A program made the position numbers and the translations under genes. This document shows, piece by piece, positions 12,052 through 19,886 of a stretch of DNA of 64,000 nt. A model generated the notes under the pieces. It worked only from the letters and a program-made list of their open reading frames with translations. It was not told where the DNA came from and ran no database searches. Origin of the DNA: Monoplex corrugatus. Its lineage: Eukaryota; Mollusca; Gastropoda; Littorinimorpha; Ranellidae. The first letter of the stretch is position 1; every line of letters starts with the position of its first letter. The stretch is from assembly GCA_030674185.1 (NCBI GenBank), contig JAPXFY010000026.1, positions 37,956,209 through 38,020,208 on the forward strand, in the 5' to 3' direction.

Positions 12052-15000
12052 TATTTGTGTGTGTGTGTAAGTTATTGTTTAATCTTGAAAATCTGTGTGT
12101 ATGTGTATATGAGCTTGTGACAAAAGGTGATCGTCCAGACCCCTTGTATATTTATCGCACAAATAAAGAATTAAAAATTTACCAATGCTTCTTTATTTAT
12201 TGCTTGATGCTTTATAATACCTTGAAGAGATACATAATATAACATGGTGAGTTTGGGTGTCTGCCTTTCATTTGAAAATGCTCAAGTTGTACGCTTTTCT
12301 TAGATAAATTTTCCTGTTCAAGATGGCGGACGAGTGATGCGGTTGGTGTCGAAGCCTGGACACATATCTAAATTGCATACCATCACAACAGTATGAATAA
12401 AAGATGCAGAAAAATCAACGGCGAACATGTTAATATCACAAACTGTTTCTATTTCTGATTGTTTTCGATGCAGTCAAGCGGTAAAAATCCGTTTGACAGT
12501 CGTAACGCTGAATGTCAAATCGTGTCGGTCAGCAAATCTCTCGATCGTTCACATCAAGTTCGGTTCGGTTTCGTGTTCATATAACTCGGCATGTCGGGCA
12601 ACACTAACCGAATGGAGAAAGGTGTTTTCCGAACCAAATTCGATTCAATGGCTGCAAACGAGCGCGAAATCCATACGGTAATAAGCAGTATGTCAGAAAA
12701 TAACGACCGTATTTTTTCTCGCAATTCTACTAACAACGAACTTACAGATCCCATGCCGTGCTTTAAATAGCACTCAAGGCAAACGGTTTCAAATCGAGGC
12801 TGGAGCTTTTGTTAAGAATGGCGCGTCGAAGCAGAGAAGGTGAGGAAATGTTGTTTGTCCACAATCATTACGACCGTCAGAAATCGTAACAACTGTCAAA
12901 TGCATAACGACCGTCAGAAGAAAATGATAGAAACATTGGTTTCAGCTGTTCTGTCAAATGTGTTTCTGTAAATGATTAAAATTCTTTAACATGCAAGTGA
13001 ACCAAAAGTAGAGTGGCGGCAATTCAACGGGATTTTCCGCAACTTTCGGGCGATGTTTTGTGCATGACACATGATTAGGACATCGTTTTAGCGATGTCCG
13101 AAATAACGACCGAAGGATATTAAGTTAATCAATGTATCAATTATACGTGAGACTGGGGCAGAAAACGGCTTGGAATTTCTATTTTGCTTCTTCTTTAAAT
13201 ACATGACAGAACTAAAGTTCAGATCATAGGATTAGTGGGAAATCTGGCGATTATTTGACAGTTGTTACTCTCATAGTTGAAGACATTATCATTCAGTATG
13301 TCTGTCGTAACGACCATCAGTATCTCTTGTGATTAATAAATGATAAGCTTATTTTCATTATGATACATATTTACTTTGAAAATTTGAAAGTGCACATTTT
13401 CGGCTATTTCCATAATTCTTTTTGATAAAATGTGAAGGAGTAGAGACCAGCAACCAGATTCCACCAGCCCCCTTCCTCCCAGTCCCTCCATTTATTCTTT
13501 CTTCACTGTTCACCTCTTTCAAATGCAGCTTGTAAAATGGAGGAATGGCAAGGGGTGTATGTATTTGTTTTATATGTTTGTTTTGTCTAAGAGCTTTTAA
13601 GTCGGTGTTCAGTCTCACACAGTCATACTCGTAGCACATACAAGGAAAAAAGAAACACATGTTTCATCAGAAATGATTTTAATACTTGCTTAAAATGTAT
13701 GCTCACTTTTTTATTTTGTATTTGTTTACTGTTTTTTTACGTTTATTTGTCTGTTGTCAGGTGAGGCAACTGGTATCCCTACAACTTTCTCTGGGACACA
13801 GTCTGGGAATCCTGTACGTGGTGTTTCCACTCCAACTACACCGACAGCAACACCAAAGAAAAAACATGATGTCAATTCACCGTCACCACAACGACTGAAA
13901 GCAGCTTACAAAGCACGGCTTCATGACCTAAAGAAGTCCAGAACCAGAGATGCAGCATTATTGAAAAAACTGTTGCATGATCTTGTCGACACATCAGTTA
14001 CACCAGACAATGCTGATTTGTAATAAAGAAAGAAGAGTTCCCCAGCATCAAAGACAGCTTTGAACTTTCTGAATGATGTTGCAGTGGACATCCCAGGAAA
14101 AAGGTCTGTATCTAAAAAAACTGGACAACAAAAGAAAATCTTGCCCAAGAGACTGAGGAGACTGCACAGGGACTTTTGCCAAAAATTCCCTGACAAAAAG
14201 GTCTCTGAGAACTTTTTATCGTCTCTTGCCAAACAGCATATTGACATCACGAAAACAAGTTTTCCGTCAGTGTTTGTGTGAGATCTGTGCAAACATTGAC
14301 TTACAACTTGATGCAGTAAACAAGATCATTACTGCACCGATTGATGGCAGAGATGAACTGTCTGAAATGAGTCTCTGTCCTCAACCCACACTGTCATGCC
14401 TACAGCGCAAATGTAAACAATGTGGTGTCGAGAAAATCAGGTGTCATATTGACACCCATCTTGTTGACCATCAAGACCAGGCCAGTCCAGTAAAATGGAA
14501 GTCATGGCAAATGGTACAGACAGAGAGAGGGAAACGAAGGGAGCTGATACAAAGAGAAGGAACAATGAAAACTCTCATTAATGAGTTGCTGAAAGAACTC
14601 CATTCCTTTTCTCAGCATCTGTTCACCTTCCGCTGGCAGCACCATCAGTTGAAAACCATCCAGACCTCTCTGCCTCCGAAATGGGCCATTGTCATCATGG
14701 ATTTCGCAGAAAACTTTCTGTGTCGATACCAAGATGAGGTGCAAAGTGCCCACTGGGGGTACAATCAGGTCACTGTTCATCCATGTGTACTCTATTACCA
14801 GTGCCCAAACTGTGTGGATCTCGTCACTGATTATTTAATTTTTCTCTCTGATGATCTCAACCATGATGCCCACATGGTGCAGGTCATACAAAAGCAGACC
14901 AAACAGCATCTTGCTGCCACCATGGGGCAGCTGGATAAAATGGTCATATTTTCTGATGGTTGTGCTGCACAATACAAGTCAAAACTTCCTTTCCACTATC

Positions 15001-18000
15001 TTGCCAACAGTGCTGCTGCTGATGTTGCTGTGGAGAGATGCTATTTTGGAAGTCGTCATGGCAAGAGCCCCTGCGACGCTTGTGGGGGTGTCATAAAAAG
15101 ACTGGTTGAAGATGACATCCTTTCAGGATCTGTAATCCAGAATGCAGCATCTATGTACCAGAACTGTTGTGAGCATTTTGTTCTTTCGCCAGAGTCAAAT
15201 CTGTGCTGTCACACCAGGCGTTCCTTCAAACTGATTGAAACAGGAGATACTGATCGCTCTGTACCTGCCTCATCTTTGACAACAGTGCCTGGCACTCGTC
15301 AGTTTCACTGTCTGAAAAGACAAGGAAGGAATGCTTTGAAAACTAGGAAGCTGTCTTGCTTCTGCAATGCCTGCATTTTGGACAAGCCAGAAGACTGCGC
15401 AAACAAGATGTTTGTTGACACCTGGAAAGTGGTAAAACTGGGTGGCATCAAATCTGCATCTGTTCAGAATGCATCAGTACCAGATGTCCTACCCCGCCTC
15501 CCATATTTTTCATCTTTGCTGGAGAAGATGACCCAGTGCACCACATTCCAGCAGTTGGAAAAAGTGGTTAGCAAAAGTAAAATCTCCTTGTACAGTCTTC
15601 CTGATTGTTGGCCCAAGACCATCCTTAATGTTGCAGAAGGGAGGATCGATGCAATGGCACTGACCATGCGTCCAGACACAGTGCCACCTCATTTGTATCC
15701 CCTTCAAACCACTGCTGATGGCAACTGTCTCCCAAACTGCATCAGCATGCTTGTGTTTGGAGATGAAACGCACCAAGAAGAAATCAGATGCAGGATTGTT
15801 GCAGAAATGGTGCAAAACCGTGAAATCTACGCTGAGGGGCGTGGTATGGGGGGCCTGCATGTTGCTGCGAGAGTGGCAACCCTCTCACCAAATTTCACCC
15901 TGGATTGTGAAACGGCTACAGTTCAGCACACTGATGCAGCACTGAAGGCAGAAATCATGCAGATCAAATGTCCAGGTGAGAGCATGGGCCTGTGGCAGCT
16001 TGCTGCAGTTTCAAACATCCTTGCCATACCAGTGTATTCGTTTTATCCCAAACTTGGCTGGCGCAAGTATCAAGAGTTGAACAGAACACTCTTGCCTCAG
16101 CATAAAGAAAGAGATGGCCCTCTTCGTATCATGTGGAGTACCAACCGTACTGACATGACTCGAGATCACTGGACAGCCAACCACTTTGTTCCTTTGGTTC
16201 CACTAGTTGATCCTGAAGCATCTGTGTCTGTCGAGATCACTGTGGATCCTTCTGTCACCACCAGTTGTGAGTCTTCCACAGAATGGCATGTTCAGCCCAA
16301 TGATTTCTGCAGAGTGGAATGGGAGGGACAAGACTATGTTGCTCAGGTGCTGGAAGTGGACAGGGAGGAAGAGATGGTCAAACTCAGTTTCATGGAGTCT
16401 CGAAAGGGATTCTATGTCTGGCCCTTGGAAGAGGATCTTTCCTGGGAACGTGTCCGTGTTTTGAAGGAAAAGGTGGAGATGGAGATGAATGCTCTGATGA
16501 GCAATCAGAGGATGCAGTTTTTTGAAATTAAAAAGTAGACCAAAATCTGACCTTGATGTCTAATAGGGACATAAAATGAGCTTTTGTTTTGGCATGTGGC
16601 TGTATTTTGCTCACTCCTGAAATTGACATTGTGCACGGTTTCCAGTGATGTGACTGTTGGTTTACCAATGAATATTGACATAAATATTATGAGATGTTCA
16701 GTATGCAAATTTAAGTGCTCCATGAATAATACTTTTTGGAAAGTCTGTTATGATGATGTTTTTCCATTGACACTGTGTCATTGTCAGCAGCTAGTCACAG
16801 TCAATGCTGATGTTGTTTGGGAAAGTAAAAATCAAATGTTTACAAGAATCTTTTTGATTCTACTTTTGTACCATAACAGTATTATGGCTCCATTTTCCTT
16901 GTTTCTGATGTGTTGCAACTAGTCATCATTTTTTGCCATAAAGATGAACCTTGTCTCAGACTGCTTGATATCATAATTTGTGGCATGACAATTTGACTTA
17001 ATGTTTGCTCCTTTATTTGTCTTTGTACATTCAGTTAAATAGACAGAAAGAACAGCTAACAAACCAACCAAACAAAACAATTTTGCCACATGTTTTCTTG
17101 TGAAATTACATTTGTTAACCAGTAACCTGTTTTAAAGCATTTTGAAAACATATTTGTCATCAAGTGTCAAAACGACATTTAATGTTGCAACTTTCTTTGG
17201 TTTCTTGTAGTTTGTAATTATGTTGTTTAACCACAAAATGTATTTTCATATGATTTGTAAGCGCTCTGAGCTTATCAGAGAGAGCAGGTGCCCTAAATGT
17301 ACATGTTATTATTATTGTTGTTACTGTCAAACTGTTTCTATTCATTTTGATCATAAATAATCTAATTCCTGTCAGCACATGAGCAGTTTGTTGAGTATGT
17401 CCAACAGTGAGGCCATAACAACTGTCAGATGGATTCTGTTTAAGGTGTCTACATGATCATTGTGACTTATTTAGCTTGTTTTATAGGCCTTTATGTGTAA
17501 AATATAACAATAACAATATAACTGTACTCAAAGGAAAAGTATGTCCATTTTTTTAATGACTGTTGTTATTTTTGCATTGTTGGGAAATACTTGGGTATGT
17601 CCAATGCAACATCATAACAACTGTCAGATAAAAACGCCATATCATGGTAACAAGGCTACTGTGGGTCCTATACTTGGTATCATTGCATGAAATGCACCCT
17701 CAACAACACAGAAAATCATCAGAGGATGCAGTTACTGTCTTATTTCCAACTGAGCAATAAAGAACAAATCAATATGTCCGACGGTTGTTATGTCGGACAT
17801 ACCATCTCATGTGAAACTTGATCTTAAACTGCACAGATGCCTTTTCTTTTGGAATGAAATTTAGCTGTAATACTCAGTCTTACTTCCACTGAAACAATTA
17901 TGCTGTATAAGAGACATTCAAATAGGAATATTGATAAAGTTGAATGTCCAGCATAACAACTGTCAGATGCTCGTTATGATGCCTTATCGCATTACTAGCG

Positions 18001-19562
18001 GAACATCGGTGCATGAGTTATCTTTGTATGTATATTTTTATGACCCTTAAACATCAGTCTTCCTTTGGACAAAATTGCTGTTAATAAAAAACTATTTTGA
18101 AAAATCCACTTTTTGTTGGCTTTTTTGGACGACCTTTTGTCACTTGCTCATATGAGTGTGTGTATGTGCGTGTGTGTATGTGTGTGTTAGTGTTAGTGTT
18201 AGTGTGGTGTGTGTGTGTGTGTGTATGCACATGCACATGCACATGCACATGTGTGCCTTTTGTGTTTAATCTCAGGTTATCCTCTATCCATTATAAGGAT
18301 AATGGGTTGTCCTTCAGGCAGCCCACAGATTTTTGGCCGTAACCAAAATTATTTTTTGTCTGAATCAGACACATGGATTGTTGGTTCAACACTCACATGA
18401 ACTTTTTTTTTTCAAAGACCTCAACAGCCTGTGGGATTTTGTGCATGCTCAAAGAATCTGCCAGATGATTGTGGTAGTTTTTGGGTGAAGCACATATGGA
18501 ACTGTCTGAGTGCGATGAATCTCTTGTGAACAAGTAACTTACAGACAAACAAACCAGTTAACAAGAAACACCTCAAGGGTGTTGATGGGACTCAAAGCAC
18601 CAGTGCCTTGCCACTCTGTATACAGTCACCTCCTAAGGTCCCAATATTCTCGATAGTCATTTCATCAGGCAAAGAGGGATTGTCCATGCGTGACATGACC
18701 CATTCAGACCCAGTCATCAGTTACCTTGTTTACAAACCGAATGGCAATGGCAAGGTGGGGAGATGACAAACCTAGGGACATATCCACACAACGCGCACCA
18801 ACCAGGTCCAGCTCTGGCTCGTTCATCTCTCTTTTTGGGCAGTCCGCCCTGCCAGCTCCTTTCTCATTAATATAGTCTCGACAGTTAGCAGTCGGAAGCT
18901 CCAATGTTGCCTTCCTTCAACTACACAGGTCGTTGTTGTTTTTGTTGTTGTTATCATTATTATCAATATTATTATTTTTATTATGATTATTATTATCATT
19001 ATTTATGTTGTGCTTACCATTGTTATCATCATTAGTATTATTACTAGTAGTAGTAGTAGTAATAGTGGTAGTGGTAGTGATGGTTGTGGTGTAGTAGTAG
19101 TAGTGATAATAATGGTAGTGGTAGTGATAATAGTGGTAATGGTAGTAGTGGTTGTGGTGTAGTAGTAGTAGTAGTTGTTGTAGTAGTGGTAGTGGTAATA
19201 CTAGTTGTAGTGGGAGTGGTAATAGTAGTAGTGGTAGTAGTGTTAATGTAGTGGTGGTGGTAGAAGTAGTAATGGTACTAGTGGTAGCAGTAATAATAGT
19301 AGTAGTAGTGTCATTATTGTTATTATTGTTATTATGATCATGACGATTATTTCTGTCTGTTGCGCAGCTGAGGACGCTGATTCTGTATGGGGTCGGGGAT
19401 GAACATCTGGGGGAGTTCAGCCGGGAAAAGATGCAGACGCTGCCTCATTGTCACATCATCACGCTGCCAGACGCCGGTCACGCCTGCTTCAAGGAGCAGC
19501 CCGACATCTTTCACAGAGCTATCTACCATTATCTGGACTACCTGATAAGCTCCAAACCCTGA
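2116..19562 (+). CDS. ABHD14: ABHD14-type alpha/beta hydrolase, five exons
   Basis: Coding exons are 2116-2323, 5776-5888, 10227-10389, 11508-11749 and 19368-19562. All junctions are GT/AG, phases fit (1, 0, 1, 0), and the total is 921 nt or 306 residues plus stop. The product resembles vertebrate ABHD14A/B. Residues 13-26 form a signal anchor after NGNRRK, as in the membrane-bound ABHD14A form. Visible motifs are [16 protein letters not shown] (oxyanion region), VDLPGHGNSK, the nucleophile APSMAG (Ser199), LYGVGDE (Asp253) and PDAGHACF (His280), so the triad is complete. The family nucleophile motif is S-x-S-x-G; here Ala replaces the residue just before Gly, and the Ser is kept. Known family members are hydrolases, and ABHD14B has been reported as a lysine deacetylase; the substrate here is unknown. 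The start chosen is the first ATG, directly before the membrane segment. Confidence 0.93.
2311..2545 (+). repeat. Minisatellite made from the exon 1 splice donor
   Basis: About fifteen copies of a roughly 16-bp unit, GGACTTTGTTTGGTRA, run head to tail from the last bases of ABHD14 exon 1 into intron 1. The first unit contains the exon end and the donor GTAAGG. Most later units also carry GTAAGG or GTGAGG, so the array is a series of potential 5' splice sites. A few units are shortened to GGACTTTGGTRA. Confidence 0.9.
2560..3560. other. ABHD14 intron 1, left part, no feature seen
   Basis: T-rich intronic sequence with runs such as TTTTGTTTTG. No coding exon, RNA gene or recognisable element is seen. 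Confidence 0.5.
3566..4016 (+). repeat. (GT)n and related TGTC/TGTG array
   Basis: A nearly pure GT tract (about 3566-3644) grades into three imperfect copies of a longer unit that ends with GTGTGAACATGCAYAYRCTATTTG or a close variant (near 3690, 3800, 3885 and 3963). Frames open through it are low-complexity and not genes. Confidence 0.9.
4727..4883 (+). mobile_element. SINE, TTTCAGTTTCAGTYTCTCAA family, copy 1
   Basis: It begins with TTTCAGTTTCAGTCTCTCAA and continues through AATGAATCCCATAAGCACTA, GTCACAGGTGCC, GGCACAAGCCTTAAGCCTGC and CTTGAGCTGGCC. The same order of blocks recurs at 31302 and 52094, and the first block alone at 30378. It lies in ABHD14 intron 1. I know a similar TCAGTTTCAGTTTC start from mollusc interspersed repeats, but cannot name the family. 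Confidence 0.7.
5163..5272 (-). mobile_element. tRNA-derived SINE head
   Basis: On the minus strand this reads TGGCACAGTGGTTACACA, a good A-box-like block, and after about 35 bases GGGTGTGAATACCC, a B-box-like block. The spacing fits an RNA polymerase III internal promoter. The cloverleaf is not convincing, so a SINE head or tRNA pseudogene is more likely than a working tRNA. Confidence 0.5.
5325..5680 (+). repeat. 73-bp minisatellite, about five copies
   Basis: The unit contains GGGGAAAATGGGAGTCGAAG, ATTCGAGGAGAAGGG, ACAACTGACAAAAACGATAG and TTATTTGTGAAGAA in that order. Five copies precede ABHD14 exon 2. A sixth, partial copy after the exon (5938-6003) has its second half inverted. Confidence 0.85.
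5776..5888 (+). CDS. ABHD14: ABHD14 exon 2
   Basis: The acceptor is CTTCTTTCAG/AACAAAAAG; the first codon (Glu) is completed by the last G of exon 1. It codes [17 protein letters not shown] and on to VPGQ, linking the membrane anchor to the hydrolase core. The donor is ACAG/GTCAGT. This linker is poorly conserved in the family, so the call rests on splice phase and frame. Confidence 0.8.
5938..6003. repeat. Partial minisatellite unit with inverted half
   Basis: The sequence AAATGGGAGTTGAAGATTCG matches the 5325-5680 unit directly. It is followed by CTTCTCCACAAATAACTATC, the reverse complement of another part of the same unit. This is a rearranged or foldback copy on the other side of exon 2. 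Confidence 0.75.
6010..6117 (+). mobile_element. RTE-type LINE, extreme 3' fragment
   Basis: It matches the end of the RTE reading frame seen in larger copies (GATAGAGATGGTTGGAAGTC, CCAACGCCATGCGGCAGGGC) followed by a stop and a (GATGAT)n tail. A 5'-truncated insertion of about 100 bp. Confidence 0.8.
6195..6366 (+). repeat. (CAA)n-type trinucleotide array
   Basis: Imperfect ACA/CAA/CAG/TCA triplets in ABHD14 intron 2. One frame reads Thr/Asn-rich; there is no sign of coding use. Confidence 0.9.
6455..7843 (+). pseudogene. RTE-type LINE copy A, part 1: endonuclease and N-terminal reverse transcriptase, broken
   Basis: Endonuclease motifs [13 protein letters not shown] and, after a frameshift, [10 protein letters not shown] and [10 protein letters not shown] are visible. 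A connector with [17 protein letters not shown] and reverse-transcriptase blocks [33 protein letters not shown] and [18 protein letters not shown] follow. Stops and frameshifts interrupt it (for example near 6787, 7294 and 7696). The frame stops at GFVEGKGTI, where the piggyBac-like element is inserted; the rest resumes at 8960. The family is non-LTR, RTE-like, judged by the short (GATGAT)n tail and the C-terminal motif set. Confidence 0.85.
7844..8955. mobile_element. piggyBac-like non-autonomous element inserted in RTE copy A
   Basis: The left end CTCTTTCATTCCTGG (7844-7858) and right end CCAGGAATGAAAGAG (8938-8952) are perfect 15-bp inverted repeats. TTAA flanks both sides (7840-7843, 8956-8959; a TTA triplet separates the right repeat from its TTAA). 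Removing the insert restores the RTE reading [17 protein letters not shown]. Extra GGAATGAA blocks near each end (7915 area, 8897 area) look like subterminal repeats. The ends resemble those of the TTAA MITE family (CCCTTTCACTCCC). Confidence 0.82.
8519..8629 (-). CDS. 36-residue acidic ORF, possible transposase N-terminal remnant
   Basis: On the minus strand within the piggyBac-like element an ATG opens [20 protein letters not shown] and ends after 36 residues. The start lies about 320 bp inside the right end. piggyBac-type transposases often begin with an acidic, poorly conserved segment, so this may be what remains after internal deletion. This is inference from position and composition only. 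Confidence 0.3.
   Translation of the reverse strand: MEAGQNSDDDFFTALTDEDFDLLQLTKEDRADNNYV
8960..10093 (+). pseudogene. RTE-type LINE copy A, part 2: C-terminal reverse transcriptase and tail
   Basis: It continues the LINE after the inserted element: [37 protein letters not shown], the palm region with IQYTDD in place of the usual FADD, then [20 protein letters not shown] and [11 protein letters not shown]. It ends with a stop and (GATGAT)n at about 10081-10093. Frameshifts near 9473 and 9640 and an altered catalytic motif mark it as dead. Confidence 0.85.
10093..10134 (+). mobile_element. Shared LINE/SINE 3' tail block
   Basis: TAGCCCTGATATGGCTCTAC and GTCCGCTGGGCTTTAAA follow the RTE tail directly. 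The same block ends the 563-bp retroposon at 26885-26930 and occurs reversed at 57419-57463, suggesting a common 3' end recognised by one reverse transcriptase. Confidence 0.6.
10227..10389 (+). CDS. ABHD14: ABHD14 exon 3: first hydrolase core block
   Basis: The acceptor is GACTGTTTCAG/AAGCTGACC. It codes [18 protein letters not shown], then [17 protein letters not shown] and [11 protein letters not shown], the first core strands with the oxyanion-hole HG motif. The donor is CCAG/GTATCT; the final G completes a Gly codon with exon 4. Confidence 0.95.
10488..10558 (+). repeat. (GT)n microsatellite in ABHD14 intron 3
   Basis: A nearly pure GT tract about 100 bp after exon 3. It is complementary to the CA tract that follows at 10673. 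Confidence 0.95.
10673..10868 (+). repeat. (CA)n microsatellite, about 195 bp
   Basis: A long CA tract with a few CC or AA interruptions in ABHD14 intron 3. All frames stay open through it, so the His/Thr and Val/Cys frames here are spurious. Confidence 0.95.
11105..11470 (+). repeat. Compound (CA)n array ending close to exon 4
   Basis: CA tracts with GACA variants and two TCTATCTCTCTCTCACACCT blocks fill the last 400 bp of intron 3 and stop about 37 bp before the exon 4 acceptor. Confidence 0.95.
11508..11749 (+). CDS. ABHD14: ABHD14 exon 4: nucleophile exon
   Basis: The acceptor is GTTTCCCAG/GACACGGG. It codes the rest of [12 protein letters not shown], then [18 protein letters not shown] with the presumed nucleophile Ser199, and [17 protein letters not shown]. 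The donor GTGTGTGG at 11750 is itself the first bases of a GT repeat. Skipping this 242-nt exon would shift the frame and remove the catalytic Ser. Confidence 0.95.
11750..12066 (+). repeat. (GT)n / (TA)n arrays starting at the exon 4 donor
   Basis: GT-rich sequence runs from the splice donor itself to about 11822, then a G9 run, more GT, a TA tract at 11981-12005 and a second GT tract to about 12066. Confidence 0.93.
12862..13325 (+). repeat. Composite motif cluster, left side of the OTU/transposase gene
   Basis: Copies of ATTACGACCGTCAG, GTAACAACTGTCA, ATAACGACCGTCAG (12903-12918) and GTAACGACCATCAG (13308-13321) lie in the gene's own intron, some preceded by ATGTCC or ATGTCT (13083-13097, 13300). 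The same motif recurs after the gene at 17396-17968. Motif arrays on both flanks are typical of subterminal repeats bound by a transposase. Confidence 0.6.
15684..16200 (+). CDS. OTU cysteine protease domain of the nested gene
   Basis: Domain-level entry. [20 protein letters not shown] carries the Asp and Cys of the OTU active site, and RDHTANHF-type [12 protein letters not shown] carries the His. OTU proteases usually cleave ubiquitin linkages. The three key residues and the roughly 155-residue spacing between Cys and His are consistent with a full domain; this part has no stop or frameshift. Confidence 0.8.
17396..17968 (+). repeat. Composite motif cluster, right side, with palindrome
   Basis: Three copies pair ATGTCC with ATAACAACTGTCAGAT after a variable gap (17396-17430, 17596-17630, 17944-17968). 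A fourth site is a perfect inverted repeat, TATGTCCGAC, nine bases, then GTCGGACATA (17773-17801). A polyadenylation-like AATAAA lies at 17756-17761. Confidence 0.65.
18165..18254 (+). repeat. (GT)n and (GCACAT)n microsatellite
   Basis: A GT-rich tract with three TTAGTG repeats is followed by about five ATGCAC units. Confidence 0.9.
18430..18560 (+). mobile_element. tRNA-related SINE family 2, 3' part, copy 1
   Basis: The blocks AAAGAATCTGCCAGATGAT, TTTTTGGGTGAAGCACATAT and GAGTGCGATGAATCTCT recur in the same order at 57997-58102 and, reversed, at 32330-32470; a looser copy is at 44670-44765. Confidence 0.6.
18930..19345 (+). repeat. Trinucleotide compound array (TTA/GTA/GTG)
   Basis: Imperfect TTGTTG, TTATTA, GTAGTA and GTGGTA triplets fill the end of ABHD14 intron 4, ending about 20 bp before the exon 5 acceptor. 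Confidence 0.92.
19368..19562 (+). CDS. ABHD14: ABHD14 exon 5: C-terminal hydrolase block
   Basis: The acceptor is CTGTTGCGCAG/CTGAGGACG. It codes [17 protein letters not shown] with the triad Asp253, then [16 protein letters not shown] with His280, and ends [12 protein letters not shown] before TGA at 19560-19562. The end matches the normal family C-terminus. Confidence 0.95.
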   Translation: MRTLILYGVGDEHLGEFSREKMQTLPHCHIITLPDAGHACFKEQPDIFHRAIYHYLDYLISSKP

Positions 19563-19583
19563 AGACACAAGTCATGGGTTTTT

Positions 19584-19718
19584 TTAACCCTTTCGCTCCT
19601 GCAACCTGTCAGCCAGCTGGTGGATAGGGCAAGAAAATGAAAGGGTTAAGTTTTTGCTTTGCCATCATGGCTGACAAATGCAGGATGCTGGCGGAGGGTG
19701 AGGGAGTCGGAGGGTTAA
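19584..19718. mobile_element. TTAA palindromic MITE, copy 2, in the ABHD14 3' UTR
   Basis: TTAACCCTTTCGCTCCTGC at one end and GGGAGTCGGAGGGTTAA at the other, with an internal ATGAAAGGGTTAA. It starts 22 bp after the ABHD14 stop, so it is almost certainly part of the mature 3' UTR and would fold on itself in RNA. Confidence 0.75.
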
Positions 19719-19854
19719 TGATTATGTATTTTTCATCAGTTTTTGGAGTTACATGAACAACTTATGGTTTTTGCAATAAGCTTTAAGAGGGTGTTATCTG
19801 AAAAGGTGATTCATCATATATATTTGTCATTTTAGTCCTGTTGAATATACATAC

Positions 19855-19885
<31 letters not shown>

Positions 19886-19886
<1 letters not shown>

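Larger units (their letters stand above)
12818..16538 (+). pseudogene. DDE-transposase-like plus OTU protease fusion gene, broken, nested in ABHD14 intron 4
   Basis: Exon 1 is 12818-12839 (ATG, MARRSRE plus one base, donor GAAG/GTGAGG). Exon 2 starts at 13761 (acceptor TTGTCAG/GTGAGGCA) with matching phase and runs to the stop at 16538. Two adjacent stops (14021-14026) and a one-base frameshift near 14255-14262 break it. The long intact part (14226-16538 frame, 770 residues; numbering from there) has Cys pairs CQCPNC-like [10 protein letters not shown], acidic candidates in VIMDFAENF (Asp159), [11 protein letters not shown] (Asp244) and [15 protein letters not shown] (Asp284), as in DDE transposases. 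An OTU domain follows: ADGNCLPN (Asp498, Cys501) and TANHFVPL (His653). The last part, [18 protein letters not shown] to WPLEEDLSW, looks Tudor-like. Related uncharacterised proteins occur in cnidarians and molluscs; the exact family is not certain. Confidence 0.75.

Noticed and set aside
14020..14046. Micro-intron removing the two stops in the OTU/transposase gene
   Set aside because: The only GT...AG option is about 26 nt, too short to splice, and it would break the frame.
19347..19568. Minus-strand 73-residue frame over ABHD14 exon 5
   Set aside because: It is the antisense shadow of a conserved hydrolase exon.
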